Source of the DNA: Triticum aestivum
Taxonomy: Eukaryota; Streptophyta; Magnoliopsida; Poales; Poaceae
DNA: 64,000 bases
Reading direction: 5' to 3'
NCBI RefSeq assembly: GCF_018294505.1
Contig: NC_057795.1
Location: 523,781,184 to 523,845,183 of the forward strand
Program-made: the position numbers and the translations under genes
Notes under the pieces: generated by a model
Databases searched by the model: none
Seen by the model: only the letters and a program-made list of their open reading frames with translations
Told to the model about the DNA's origin: nothing
In this document: positions 10,249 to 22,700 of the stretch, piece by piece
How positions within the stretch are numbered: the stretch's first letter is position 1
Layout: every line of letters starts with the position of its first letter

Positions 10249-12302
10249 AGCATCCCCAAGCTTAATTCCTGCTCGTCCTCGAGTAGGTAAATGATAAAAA
10301 CAGAATTTTTGATGTGGAATGCTACCTAACATAATTCTCAATGTAATATTCTTTATTGTGGCATGAATGTTCAGATCCAAATGATTCAAAATAAAAGTTC
10401 ATATTGACATAAGAAATAGTAATACTTCAAGCATACTAATCAAAGCAATCATGTGTTCTCAAAATAACATGGCTAAAGAAAGTTCATCCCTACAAAATCA
10501 TATAGTTAGGCTATGCTTCATTTTCATCACACAAAAATGCTCTCATCTTGCACACCCCCGATGACAAGCCAAGCAATTGTTTCATACTTAAATAATCTAA
10601 AAAAAAATCAACTTTCACGCAATACATGAGAGTGAGCCATGTATATAGCACTATGGGTGGAATAGAATATGCTGATGGAGATTGTGTGGAGAAGACAAAA
10701 AAAGAGAAAGTCTCACATTGACGAGGATAATCAACGGGCTATGGAGATGCCCATCAATTGATGTCAACATGAGGAGTAGGGATTGCCATGCAACGGATGC
10801 ACTAGAGCTATAAATGTATGAAAGCTCAACAAAAGAAACTAAGTGAGTGTGCATCCAACTTGCTTGCTCATGAAGACCTAGGGCAATTTGAGGAAGCCCA
10901 TCGTAGGAATATACAAGCCAAGTTCTATAATGAAAAATTCCCACTAGTATATGAAAGTGACAACATCTGAGACTCTCTGTATGAAGAACATGGTGCTACT
11001 TTGAAGCACAAGTGTAGAAAAGGATAGTAATATTGCCCCCTTTTTATTTTATTTTATCTTTTTTGGGGCCTTTTTTTGCCTTTCTTTTTTTTGGCCTTAT
11101 TTTATTTTGGCCTTTCTTTTTTTTATTTGGGGACAATGCTCTAATAATGATGATCATCACACTTCTATTTATTTACAACTCATGGATTACAACTCAAAAC
11201 TAGAACAAGATATGACTCTATATGAATGCCTTTGGCGGTGTACCGGGATGGGCAATGAATCAAGAGTGACATGTATGAAAATTTATGCATGGTGGCTTTG
11301 CCACAAATACGATGTCAACTACATGATCATGCAAGGCAATATGACAATGATGATGCGTTTCATGATGATGAACGGAACGGTGGAAAGTTGCATGGCAATA
11401 TATCTCGGAATGGCTATGGAAATGCCATAATAGGTAGGTATGGTGGCTGTTTTGAGGAAGATATAATGAGGTTTATGTGTGATAGAGCATATCGTATCAC
11501 GGGGTTTGGATGCACCGGCAAAGTTTGCACCAACTCTCAAGGTGAGAAAGGGCAATGCACGGTACCGAAGAGGCTAGCAATGATGGAAGGGTGAGAGTGC
11601 GTATGATCCATGGACTCAACATTAGTCATAAAGAACTCATATACTTATTGCAAAAATCTACAAGTCATAAAAAATCAAGCACTACATGCATGCTCCTAGG
11701 GGGGTAGATTGGTAGGAAAAGACCATCGCTTGTCCCTGACCGCCACTCATGTTTCAAATTTGTTGCACAACTTTTACCATACATGCATGCTACGGGACTT
11801 GCCAACTTCAACACAAGCATTCTTTGAATTCATAATCACCCAACTAGCATGACTCTAATATCACCACCTCAATATCTTAAAACAATTATCAAGTATCAAA
11901 TTGATCATAGCATCCAATTCACTTCCTATGATAGTTTTTATTATACCCAACTTGGATGCCCATCATTCTAGGACCAATTTTATAACCATAGCAATACCAT
12001 GCTGTTCTAAAAGACTCTCAAAATAATATAAGTGAAGCATGAGAGATTAACAATTTCTTCAAAATAAAGCCATCGCCGTGCTCTAAAAGATGTAAGTGAA
12101 GCACTAGAGCAAAAAACCAACTACTTTGAAAGATATAAGTGAAGCACATAGCGTATTCTAATAAATTCCAATCAAGTGGGTTTCTCCCAAAATGTGTGTA
12201 CAGCAAGGATGATTGTGGTAAACTAAAAAGCAAAGACTAATATCATACAAGACTCTCCAAGCAAAACACATATCATGTGGCGAATAAAAATATAGCTCCA
12301 AG

Positions 12303-12497
12303 CAATGTTGGGGATATCGCTTATCGGGAACTTATCGGTCGACCCATGATATGGGGTAAATCGGCCAGTTTATCGGCATATCGGTTGATTTATCACAATA
12401 TCGGTTGATTTATCGGCTGATTTATCTTACCGGTCAGACAATAGTAAGCGATAAATCGGCTGATTTATCGGAATATCGGAAGATATCTTGAACAGTG
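12303..12497. mobile_element. hAT-type MITE (195 bp) with 8-bp target duplication
   Basis: The element begins CAATGTTGGGGATATC and ends GATATCTTGAACAGTG, imperfect inverted ends matching at 12 of 16 positions with the CA-TG termini of hAT elements. It is flanked by a perfect 8-bp direct repeat GCTCCAAG (12295-12302 and 12498-12505), the duplication length made by hAT transposases. The interior is made of repeated 'atcggttgatttatcgg' units. It has no coding capacity and must have been moved by a hAT transposase in trans. It lies inside the Athila-type element, so it inserted later. Confidence 0.8.
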
Positions 12498-12534
12498 GCT
12501 CCAAGTAAAGTTACCGATAGACGAAGACGAAAGA

Positions 12535-12558
12535 GGGGATGCCTTCCGGGGCATCCCC
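12535..12558 (-). other. Perfect 9-bp hairpin (ggggatgcc/ggcatcccc)
   Basis: GGGGATGCC and GGCATCCCC flank a 6-base loop. A second near-copy is at 12592-12611 with an ATG-containing loop. The same motif appears in the plus-strand Athila-type element, so it is a family trait of the 3' internal region. Confidence 0.6.
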
Positions 12559-13263
12559 AAGCTTAGGCTTTTGGTTATCCTTGAATATATTGGGGTGCCA
12601 TGGGCATCCCCAAGCTTAGGCTCTTGCCACTACTTATTCCATAGTTGGTCAAACCTTTACCCAAAACTTGAAAACTTCACAACCCAAAACTCAACAGGAA
12701 ATCTCATAAGCTCCGTTAGTGCAAGAAAGAAAAACCACCACATAAGGTACTGTAATGAACTCATTCTTTATTTATATCGGTGTTAAACCTATTGTATTCC
12801 AACTTATTTATGGTTCATACCCTGCATACTAGCCATAGATGCATCAAAATAAGCAAACAACACAGAATCTGTCAAAAACAGAACAGTCTGTAGCAATCTG
12901 TAACTCTCGAATACTTCTGTAACTTTAAAAATCCTACCAAAATAGGAATTCCTAGGAAATTTGTCTATTGATCTACAGCAAAACGAATCAAGGAAAAATC
13001 ACGTTTCTCTCAATTACTAAAATTATGTTAGTGCGTGCAAAGTTTCTGTTTTTCAGCAGAATCAAATTAACTATCAGGTTATCCTATAGGTTCTACTTGG
13101 CACAAACACTAATTCAAACATAAAAATACATCCAAACAGAAGGTAGATGAAATATTTATTACTAAGCAGAAGCAAAAAGCAAAAAACTAAAATAAATTTG
13201 GGTTTCCTCCCAACTAGCGCTATCATTTAACGCCCCTAGCTAGGCATAAAAGCGAGGATAGAT

Positions 13264-14328
13264 CTAAGTAGTGCCATCTTTGGCACTCAATTCATAAGTA
13301 GCTCGCATGATAGATTCATAAGGTAATTTAACTTTCTTTCTTTGAAAGTTATCCATGCCTTTCCTTAATGGAAATTGGAATCTAATATTCCCTTCCTTCA
13401 TATCAATAATCGCACCAATCGTTCTAAGGAAAGGTTTACCAAGAATAATAGGACATGAAAGATTGCAATCTATGTCAAGAACGATAAAATCTAAGGGAAC
13501 ATAATTCCTATTTGCAACAATAAGAACATCATTGATTCTTCCCATAGGTTTCTTAATGGTGGAATCCGCAAGGTGCAAATTTAAAGAGCAAACATAAAAA
13601 TCATGGAAACCTAGAATATCACATAAAGTTTTCGGAATTGTGGAAACACTAGCACCCAAATCACACAAAGCATAACACTCATGATCTTTAATTTTAATCT
13701 TTATAGTAGGTTCCCACTCATCATAAAGTTTTCTAGGTATAGAAACTTCCAAATTAAGTTTTTCATCATAAGATTGCATCAAGGCATCAATAATATGTGT
13801 GGTAAAAGTTTTATTTTGACTATAAGCATGAGGAGAATTCAACACGGATTGCAACAAGGAAATACAATCTACTAAAGAACAATTATCATAATTAAATCCC
13901 TTGAAATCCAAGATAGTGGGTTCAATGCTATTTAAAGTCTTGACCTCTCCAATCCCACTTTTACCAAATTTAGCATCAAGATCTAAAAACTCCGAATCAT
14001 TGGGACGCCTTTTAACTAAAGTTGACTCATCTCCAGTCCCATCATTATTAAGATTCATATTGCAGAACAAATATTTAATAGGGGACACATCAATAACTTT
14101 TAGATCTTCATCATTATTTTCATGGAAACTAGAAGAACACGCTTTTACAAAGCAATCTTTCTTAGCATGCAATCTAGCGGTTCTTTCCATGCACTCATCA
14201 ATGGAAATTCTCATAGCTTTGAGAGACTCATTGATATCATGCTTAGGAGGAATAGATCTAAGTTTCAAATAATCAACATCAAGCGAAAGTCTATCAATGT
14301 TCCTAGCCAAATCATCAACTTTAAGCAA
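13264..14328 (-). pseudogene. Gag C-terminal part and aspartic protease (Athila-type)
   Basis: This 354-residue frame holds a linker followed by a retropepsin-like domain in its last ~150 residues. The active-site region reads CALCDLGASVSTIPKTL, the D-x-G-A-S form typical of Athila-lineage proteases, and a later ILGKPFLRTIGAIID segment supplies the second conserved glycine/hydrophobic block (LG.PFL). The enzyme would cut the gag polyprotein inside the particle. It is one frame away from the upstream gag, so a frameshift at about 14330 separates them. The frame ends at 13264 with no RT after it, supporting a non-autonomous element. Confidence 0.75.
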
Positions 14329-15344
14329 TTTTTCTTCAGCAAAGCACTAAAATTCTTTTGAGAGATTATAAATTCTTTCACGCTATTCTCAAAATGAGAG
14401 GGCATATTATTAAAATTTCCATAAGAGTTGTTGTAGGAATTACCATAATTATTAGAGGAATTACTAGGGAACGGTCTAGGATTAAAGTTTCCTCCATAAG
14501 CATTGTTACCAAAATTATTCCTACCAACAAAATTCACATCCATAGATTAATTATTATTTTAAATCAAGGTAGACAGAGGCATATCATTGGGATTAATAGG
14601 AGCACTCTTAGTACCAAACAATTTTATAAGTTCATCCATCTTTCCACTCAAAACATTAATTTCTTCTATAGCATGCACTTTCTTACTAGTAGATCTTTCG
14701 GTGTGCCATTGAGAATAATTAGCCATATTGTTATCAAGAAGTTTAGTAGCTTCTCCTAAGGTGATTTCCAGAAAAGTGCCTCCCGCGGCCAAATCTAAAA
14801 GATTTCTGGAAGCAAAATTCAATCCGGCATAAAAAATTTGTATGATCATCCATAAATTCAAACCATGAGTAGGGCAATTGCGAATCATCAATTTCATTCT
14901 TTCCCAAGATTGGGCAACATGCTCATGATCAAGTTGTTTAAAATTCATAATATCATTCCTAAGGGAGATAATCTTAGCGGGAGGAAAATACTTAGAGATA
15001 AAAGCATCTTTGCACTTATTCCATGAATCAATACTATTCTTATGCAAAGACGAAAACCAAACTTTAGCACAATCTCTAAGTGAAAACAGAAACAATTTCA
15101 ATTTAACAATATCATTATCCGTATCTTTCTTCTTTTGCATCTCTAACAAATCAACAAAGTTGTTTAGATGGGTAACGACATCTTCACTAGGAAGGCCGGA
15201 GAACTGATCTTTCATAACAAGATTCAGTAAAGCAGCATTGATTTCACAAGACTCAACATCATTAAGAGGAGCAATCAGAGTACTAAGGAAATCATTATTA
15301 TTGGTATTGGAAAAGTGGCACAATTTGGTATTATCTTGCGCCAT
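14265..15344 (-). pseudogene. Gag (Athila-type), broken
   Basis: I place the start at the ATG at 15344 (MAQDNTKLCHF), because the 40 residues upstream in the open frame are hydrophobic leader translation. The capsid-like core reads LKLFLFSLRDCAKVWFSSL followed by W..CKDAFISKYFPP and RNDIMNFKQ, matching the Retrotrans_gag family. It would form the virus-like particle. Two in-frame stops near 14545-14557 interrupt it. The frame then continues into an Asn/Gly-rich tail (NAYGGNFNPRPFPSN) before shifting into the protease frame. Confidence 0.8.
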
Positions 15345-15539
15345 CGCGACAAGCAATCCAACACACAAGCAAACAAAAAGGCAAGCGAAACAGAGAGGAG
15401 ATTGGGAAAGAGAGGGCGAATAAAACGGCATGGGTGAAGTGGGGGAGAGGAAAACGAGAGGCAAATGGAAAATAATGTAATGCGAGGGAGAAGAGTTTGT
15501 GATGGGTACTTGGTATGTCTTGATTTGAGCGAAGACCTC

Positions 15540-15559
15540 CCCAGCAACGGCTCCAGAAA
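15540..15559 (-). promoter_or_regulatory. Degenerate tRNA-Asp primer binding site
   Basis: The minus strand reads TGGAGCCGTTGCTGGGGAGG, two changes from the tRNA-Asp complement. It lies about 52 bases inside the LTR edge, the long spacing I recall for this family. Confidence 0.75.
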
Positions 15560-15611
15560 TCCTTCTTGCTACGTCTTGAGCTTGCGTTGGTTTTCCTTGA
15601 AGAGGAAAGGG

Positions 15612-17136
15612 TGATGTAGCAAAGTAGCATAAGTATTTCCCTTAGTTTTTGAGAACCAAGGTATCAATCCAGTAGGAGGCTTCTCAGAAGTCCCACACAC
15701 CTACACAAACAAACAAGAACCTCGCAACCAATGCAATAAAGGGGTTGTCAATCCCTTCACGGCCACTTGCGAAAGTGAGATCTGATAAAGATAATATGAT
15801 AAGATAAATATTTTTGGTATTTTTATGATATAGATAGGAAAAGTAAAGATGCAAATAAAAGTAGATTTTAAACTTATATGGTAAGAGATAGACCCAGGGG
15901 TCATAGGTTTCACTAGTGGCTTCTCTCAAGATAGCATAAGTATTACGGTGGGTGAACAAATTACTGTCGAGCAATTGATAGAAAAGCGAATATGAGATTA
16001 TCTAGGCATGATCATGTATATAGGCATCACGTCCATGACAAGTAGACCAACTCCTGCCTGCATCTACTACTATTGCTCCACACATCGACCGCTATCCAAC
16101 ATGCATCTAGAGTATTAAGTTCATAAAGAATAGAGTAATGCATTAAGAAAGATGACATGATGTAGAGGGATAAACTCATGCAATATGATATAAACCCCCA
16201 TCTTTTTATCCTCGATGGCAACAATACAATACGTGCCTTGCTGCCCCTGCTGTCACTAGGAAAGGACACCGCAAGATTGAATCCAAAGCTAAGCACTTCT
16301 CCCATTGCAAGAAAGATCAATCTAGTAGGCCAAACCAAACTGATAATTCGAAGAGACTTGCAAAGATAACTTAGTCACACATAAAAGAATTCAGAGGAGA
16401 TTCAAATATTTCTCATAGCTAAACTTGATCATAAACCCACAATTCATCGGATCTTTACAAACACACCGCAAAAAGAGTTACATCGAATAGATCTCCAAGA
16501 AGATCGAGGAGAACTTTGTATTGAGATTCAAAGAGGGAGAAGAAGCCATCTAGCTAATAACTATGGACCAGAAGGTCTGTGGTAAACTACTCACAACTCA
16601 TCGGAAGGGCCTTGGAGATGATGTAGAGGCCCTTCGTGGTCGATTCCCCCTCCGGAGGAGTGCCAACGAAGGCTCCAAGATGGGATCTCGCGGATACAGA
16701 AGGTTATGACGGTGGAAATAGTTTTTCATGGTGCTCCTCAATGGTTTCAGGGTACGTGGGTATATATAGGAGGAAGAAGTAGGTCGGTGGACGCTCGAGG
16801 GGCCCACGAGGTGGGGGCACGCCCACCTGTAGGGGGCACGCCGGGCACCCTCGTGGCCGCCTCCTCTGTTGCTTAACGTCCACTCCAAGTCCCCTGATCA
16901 CGTTTGTTCCAAAAAGATCGCTCCCGAAGGTTTCATTACGCTTGGACTCCGTTTGATATTCCTTTTCTTCGAAACACTGAAATAGGCAAAAAAATAGCAA
17001 TTTGGGCTGGGCCTCCGGTTAGTAGGTTAGTCCCAAAAATGATATAAAAGTGTAAAGTAAAGCCCATAAACATCCAAAATGGGTTATGTAATAGCATGGA
17101 ACAATCAAAAATTATAGATACGTTGGAGACGTATCA
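15612..17136 (-). repeat. Complete 5' LTR of the minus-strand Athila-type element
   Basis: This is a 1525-bp LTR reading TGATACGTCTCC...CTACATCA on the minus strand. A TATA-like TATATATA lies at 16761-16768 on the minus strand, about 370 bases into the LTR, the probable promoter. The 5' edge (17136) is intact and abuts the CACTA inverted-repeat arm. Open frames inside the LTR are not genes. Confidence 0.85.
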
Positions 17137-17474
17137 GCCTCCACGGGCTACTGTTCATCCACCATCGACCTCCTCTAGCCTCCACCTACGATTGTTCATC
17201 CATGGGCTCCTGTTCATCCAGCCTCCACCACTCCTCCACCGGTTACTGTTCAACCAGCCCTCTCCACCGGGTCCTGTTCAACCACCCCTCCATGGGCTAC
17301 TGTTCATCCAGCCCTCCACCGGCTACTGTTCAGCCAGCCCTAAATGGGGTCCTGTTCATCCAGCCCTCCACAGGGTCCTGTTCATCCACCCCCAACCGGC
17401 TTGATCGATCAGGGTCCTGTTCATCCAGCGGCAACGGCCTCTACTACCATGGGGTCTTGTTCATCCAACCCCCC
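17137..17474 (-). repeat. Right inverted-repeat arm, inner part
   Basis: This is the reverse complement of the 'ggatgaacag' array in the left arm (about 6060-6387), in the same unit order. It is separated from the outer part of the arm by the retrotransposon at 17475-23119. Confidence 0.8.
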
Positions 17475-17893
17475 TGACGGTGTCCTGGACTAGGGGGTAC
17501 TCACCACGTCGTCTCCCGATCTCTTGGATTGGGCCGAGGACCCCCATGGCCGTTTATTCATGGGCCAGTTCGGACGGCCCATGCCGCATAAAAGGGAGAC
17601 TCCACAAGACTTGATGCCCAAGACAAGGACTCTCCTAAACCCTAGGCCTCCGGTGTGTTATATAAACCGAGGCCAGGCTAGTCAATAGACAATCTCATTC
17701 ATTACTACAATCTCGTGGTAGATACATGTACTCTGTACTACACCCCATATGAATACAATCAAAAGCAACATGTAGGGTATTATCTCTTCGAGAGAGCCCG
17801 AAGCTGGGTAAACCCACGTGTCCATGTTACCATCGCTCTAAGACGCCTAGCTTAGGACCCCTACCACGAGATATGCCGGATATAGAACCGACA
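17475..17893 (+). repeat. 5' LTR of the non-coding retrotransposon
   Basis: 419 bp, TG...CA ends. TTATATAAA at 17658-17666 is a likely TATA box. The following bases read TTGGTGCTTTCATTGAGAG (17894-17912), the same start of internal region as in Fatima-like elements. Confidence 0.9.
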
Positions 17894-20800
17894 TTGGTGC
17901 TTTCATTGAGAGCCTGCTAGGCGATCGTCGCGGACTGATGAAACAATCAGGTGATATTTTTTCAATTATATTTGTTTTATGTAAAACATCTTTTTTGCAA
18001 AATTATGGGCGCTACCTCGTGCTACCTGATTCGCAGTCAAATCAAGATCAGAAAAAGTGTCCGGCGTCTGGCAGTATACCAGATCCGCGTCGGAAAGTAT
18101 TGGAGATGCGGGCGACCGGGCACACATGCAGAAGGCCAGAGAGGGTCAACGCAAAAAGAAAAGAAAAAAATAGAGTGGCGATGTGGTCAAGGAGCCGCAC
18201 TGGACTACCTCCCACGTGTGGCAACGCACACAAGGCTGATAGGAGCTTTCTCAGCGGCCATCCAGGGGAGATTCCTTCCTTGTTTGTTTTTTCTATTCCC
18301 TTTTTTTATTCAGCAACCTTGGCAATCGCTGGACGCTAGTGTTTTGTTTAATGAAACCAAAGTGTACTACCCAATGGGCTACTAGTTTCACAGCACGGCT
18401 CCCTAGATTTGGTCGTTGAATTATAGTAGTCCGGATACTACTACTCAACGTAAATTCAGTCTATCCTCGAATAAGATATTCTACCGATGCTTGTACGTGT
18501 TGTTGGTCTGGCCAGCCTCTCACCCTGACCTAGGTCGGCTGACCTATGTCGACATCGTCGTGCCACAATACCGTCATGCCATCGAGCCAACCCCGGCGCA
18601 CAGGCCAAACTTACCTCATGATTCACTTTGCATATATTAATTATGCAATTTTTTCTTTCAATTATTATTGTTTTTTGCTTTCACTATTTTATTTGTGCAG
18701 GTAATCTATTTTGACTGCGTTACGCAGTCACTTCGGCATCGCTAGCTGACCTGCATGAGACTTCGGCATCCGTCGATCACAGCTTCGCCGTGTTAACTGG
18801 ACCAAGAACTTCATCTCGCCACATCAGCCGCACAGCATCGTCGCTTCATCAAACTGACATCCACCATGCCGAACAGGTCGACTGGCGTGGGGGCTTCATT
18901 ATCACCTTGCCGACCAACTCCGCCAGCTCAGCTAGACTGGGGGCTTCGCCTTACCACGTCGGTCGAGCCGTGTCACTACTACGGAGTGCCGAACTCCTTG
19001 CTCGGACACCTCAGGCTTGGGGGCTAGGACCTCGACCATGCCGAGGACTGTGAACCTTGTCGGATCTGTCACAAATCAATGGGCGTCTTTGTCCCGCCAC
19101 AAGCCCGAATCGCGTCATCAAGACCAAGCACATTAACCAGCTAAGTCACTTTCATGCTCCAAAACTTTCAGTTTTACATTTTGTTTGGTTCGACCAAGCA
19201 TTATAATTTTTTGGCAAAAAATTTGTTTGTCAAAAACTTCCTTGTCCAAAATTTGTTTGTGACACACAAATTCAAATACCCTGTTTACTCGGGGGCTTCC
19301 TTTATGAAGCCTTTCCTCTTGCATATGATTATACTTGTATGGCTTCGTTCCTTGTTCATGTATTACACCACAGTATGCACCATGTTGACTTAAGTGTTCT
19401 ACAAGCTGGGTTGCCTTGCTCCTGTGTTTACCCCTACGTTCTCGATTGTTCGGCTAGGGAGTAAAGGGAGCACCTCTGCGATTGTCATGATCGGGTCACC
19501 CGAGCTCGGACCTTAGACTGGGTGAAGCCGAAAGCTAGCGCTCCTATTGTTTTCAATCATGGTCGGCACACAACGGAACTCATGAATACAAAAAATCTAT
19601 TGCACAAGTCTCATAGTAACAAGGAGCAACCGAAGAAAGGTATCGGTGGGGGTACTATTTTCTTCGAAGATGCTTCTTACACTTCGTCAGTAATATAGCA
19701 TAAGTTCCCTGAGCGTGCTTTGTCTGTTACAGCCATATGGCCTGATTGCTTGGTTATCGAAAACACCGTCGATATTCTTGACGGGTGGAGTACATAACAC
19801 TTTTAGGCCCTTGACCGAAGAGGGAGAAGCCGACGGTCGGTTAAGATGCGTTTAAAGTTCCGGCAAACACAGATATGATATAAGTACTTCGGTACATACA
19901 ATCATTATACATAAAATTCTTTTACCCAAGTCACTTGGGGGCTCTTAAATTTATGTGAGCTGTTTTATACTAAGTGCTCTTCTTCTTAGTCGTTGCAAAG
20001 TCTTTTTCTATCACTCCTTTTTTCGACGCGAGTGTGTGTTCAATAGCCGAGGAGCCTAATTTCTCTCTCAAAGCCGCTAACGTTTAGTTTGCTAAACTGG
20101 CCTAACGAGAAGAACTCCGCCTTCGGGATAGGAGGTTGAAGCCGTAGGCTGACCCGCTTGAAGTCTTGAGATAGGATGTGTCATGTTAAAGCACGATAGA
20201 AGCACATTTTTTTTCAAAGACCAATTTTTGGATTGGCACTGAACACTTGGTCTAGTTCGGACATCAAGTTTTTAGTGAAGTTTTTTGGTTTTCCAAGCCT
20301 ATGGCACTTTTAAACTATTTGTGTGTTTCCAGCATAAGTCTCGCAGTGCAACGCCGGACACCTTTAGAGATTCGGCAAAAACATTCTCGGATATTGCTAT
20401 ATATGCATCGGTTTCGAATTGTGTCTTCGATCAATAGTTGGGCTTCCCGACTCCTGTGCTTGCCTCCTATGTTCCGCTTTGTTCGGCTAGGTGTGCAAAG
20501 GGAGAATCACTGCGATTGTGCTTCCAACTCACATGGTTAAGCGCCTTAGTGGAGAAAGCTGAAAACTGACCGTCATAATGAGTGTAAACTGGTCAGCGGT
20601 CCGATGATTGTGTTAAACTATAAGATCGATGGAGGTCACCCCGTGTTAAACGATGGGCCATTCACAACATTTGCCGAAGTGTTAACGGCTTGACCTCGGC
20701 TGTCATCGAACACTAACCGGGGGCTAAAAATTAGCCTCCCAACTTTAAGCTCTTATGACTAAGTGAAAGTTATAAAGCCCGCATATCTGATTGCCTCATT

Positions 20801-22700
20801 TCTGCTAACACAACCGCCTTCGGCTACCGAGACGTCGGCTAAGGGTTGTTTTGTTACTACGGAAACACCCTGCATAGCATCTACAAGGGGGTGGAAGCCG
20901 ACGATGGGCCACTTTCAACTGATAAACAGTCGCAACGGAGTCAAAATAAATATATCATCGGCATGTGTATTTAATATACAAGGGATGCCTTCCGTAATCA
21001 TCGTTATAAAGCCATAAATATGCATCAATTTGACTTAAGATTTTGGCCAAGCTGGGTTGCCTGGCTCCTGTGCTTACCCCTATGTTCCCGATTGTTCGGC
21101 TAGGCGGTAAAGGGAGCACCTCTATGATTGTTACTACCGGGTCATCTGAGTTAGTACCTCAGACTGGACGAAAGCTAGCGATCTTAAAGGATATAATTGG
21201 TCGACAACGACGGAAGTGAAAATTTAGGTTCTTTAAAGACCACATAGTTCAGGAACTTTCCCCAAACTACATCTTCAATATTTTGCTCCCACATTGATCG
21301 GAGCTGAGGTTTCATGATCATGCTTAGCATGACAGCCCAAAGAAAGGAACCAATAGCGGGACTATTTTCTTTGAAAGATGTTTCTTATCTTAAAAAGTAA
21401 TATAACATATCTCTCCGCGTACCTTTGTTTATAAAACCGTATGGCCGGATTGCCTTGTTTGTCGGCCGGATTGCCTTGTTTGTCGTAAATCTTTGCACTT
21501 GTAAAGGCTTTATAAAGTGGGACAAACACTCCCCGGCTACTGGACGAGGAGGTTGAAGCCGATGGTTGGTCAACAAAGTTTTGTACAATGCGGATTTGAG
21601 TATTAATGATGTAGAGTACTTGGATACATAGAATCATTACACATAATTTGTGATTTTACTTCAGATATCGATCCTTAATTTGGCCACCCATGCCCATATT
21701 AAGGCTCGGGGGCTACTACATTGCCTATTCAATGCAGAAAATTCAAACTGCTCAATGTTCGGCTTGATCGAGCTATGCGCAAACGCGTGTTCGGACAACA
21801 ATTGGTACCATATGGACCTATCCGGCATCCAGCTAGTATATTACGGCGACTTATCAAAACCCTCTCTCAAGGGCTCGTCAGCCGATCACTATTACCTCTA
21901 ATATATTACACTGCGTTTCTATTCCTACGTATGTTGCCGAGCTAGGAGTTGATCCTCAGGCCGATTTTGCGAATCGACCTAAGTCTCAGGGGCTACTAGA
22001 CTCAGCAGTTTCATGTTTTCTTTTAGGTGCATCTCGGGTTTTAGACTGACACACACCTTGAGGGCTACTGGTTATATATGTTGATAACAAATAAATTTAC
22101 ATGCATCGGAAATAAAATCCGCAAACAATCAGCCCATGACCGAGGTGCTGAACCACCTCAAAAGCATTTCGGGATATAGCTCGGATGCAAGTGGCTGGCT
22201 GCATAGAGGGCATTTCTGACATTAAGCTCGGCTAAACTCCTTCAACTTTTTTGAACCAAGGTGATCTATGACACCTCGGATACAGTTCGACGTTGGAGCT
22301 TGGACATAGTCCGGCGTTGGAGCTTGGACATAGTCCGACGTTGGACCTCGGATACAGTCAGGCGTTGGAGTTCGGATACAGTCCGGCGTTGGTGCTCGAC
22401 TGCAAAAGATACCTTGAATGCAGTCCGACATTGGAGCTCGGATGCAAGAGGACATCGTCGCACGGGAACAACTTCAAACCCGAGGTGTGGCATAAAAATA
22501 ACAAGGCATTGATAAAGGCCGAAGACTTAAAGGGCTCCTCGGATACCCGACATATAAACTCTTCGGATTTAGCTCGGCAATCCTCAAGATATATGATGGG
22601 AAGATTTGTTGAACCAGTTTTCAAGACCGGCGACCGAAGATAAAGAGCAGTTCGGAAGAACCAAGGAGCGTCCCCAACAAAGACCAGTTCAGGGAGCTAC
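17894..22700 (+). other. Non-coding interior with diverged ~1.6-kb direct repeats
   Basis: I see no protein domain. Blocks recur at about 1645-bp spacing: 'aagctgggttgcc' with 'gttcggctaggg' and 'aaagggagcacctct' near 19405 and 21050, a weaker copy near 20450, and 'actattttctt...gatg.ttctta' near 19660 and 21360. The composition is rich in 'tcgg', 'gggggct' and 'gaagccga' motifs shared with other Triticeae gypsy internal regions. Frames such as 17938-18339 have no recognisable product. Confidence 0.6.
22275..22440. repeat. ~24-bp minisatellite
   Basis: About six imperfect units of 'tcggatacagtccggcgttggag' occur in tandem near the 3' end of the non-coding retrotransposon. Both strands stay open over it because the unit is a multiple of three, giving a repeated VRRW-type peptide that is unlikely to be a gene. 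Confidence 0.75.

Larger units (their letters stand above)
10249..13263 (-). other. Non-coding 3' internal region of the Athila-type element
   Basis: About 3 kb follow protease with no polymerase domain. On the minus strand it shows the long AT-rich leader typical of the family, including runs near 'tgcttcacttatatctttt' (12030-12150), a C-rich/poly-T pyrimidine stretch (11035-11130), and two 'ggggatgcc/ggcatcccc' hairpins. Small open frames such as 11107-11430 match no known protein and are most likely chance frames in conserved untranslated sequence. A MITE is inserted at 12303-12497. Confidence 0.6.
9740..17136 (-). mobile_element. Minus-strand Athila-type gypsy element, gag and protease only
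   Basis: A full 5' LTR is at 15612-17136 and a truncated 3' LTR at 9740-10248. The tRNA-Asp-type primer site is degenerate (15540-15559), gag is at 14265-15344 and protease at 13264-14328. Between protease and the 3' LTR (10249-13263) there is no RT, RNase H or integrase. This layout fits the non-autonomous Sabrina/WHAM-like group. It sits inside the CACTA-like element: its right edge (17136/17137) abuts the right inverted-repeat arm. About 1 kb of the 3' LTR's outer end and the neighbouring CACTA arm are lost, so no target duplication can be read. Confidence 0.8.

Noticed and set aside
11107..11594. Met-rich plus-strand frames in the Athila-type element
   Set aside because: They are antisense to a conserved untranslated region, have no domain, and the Met content reflects 'atgatgatg' runs.
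22261..22512. Repeated VRRW-type peptide that looks like a repeat protein
   Set aside because: It translates a ~24-bp minisatellite that is open on both strands.
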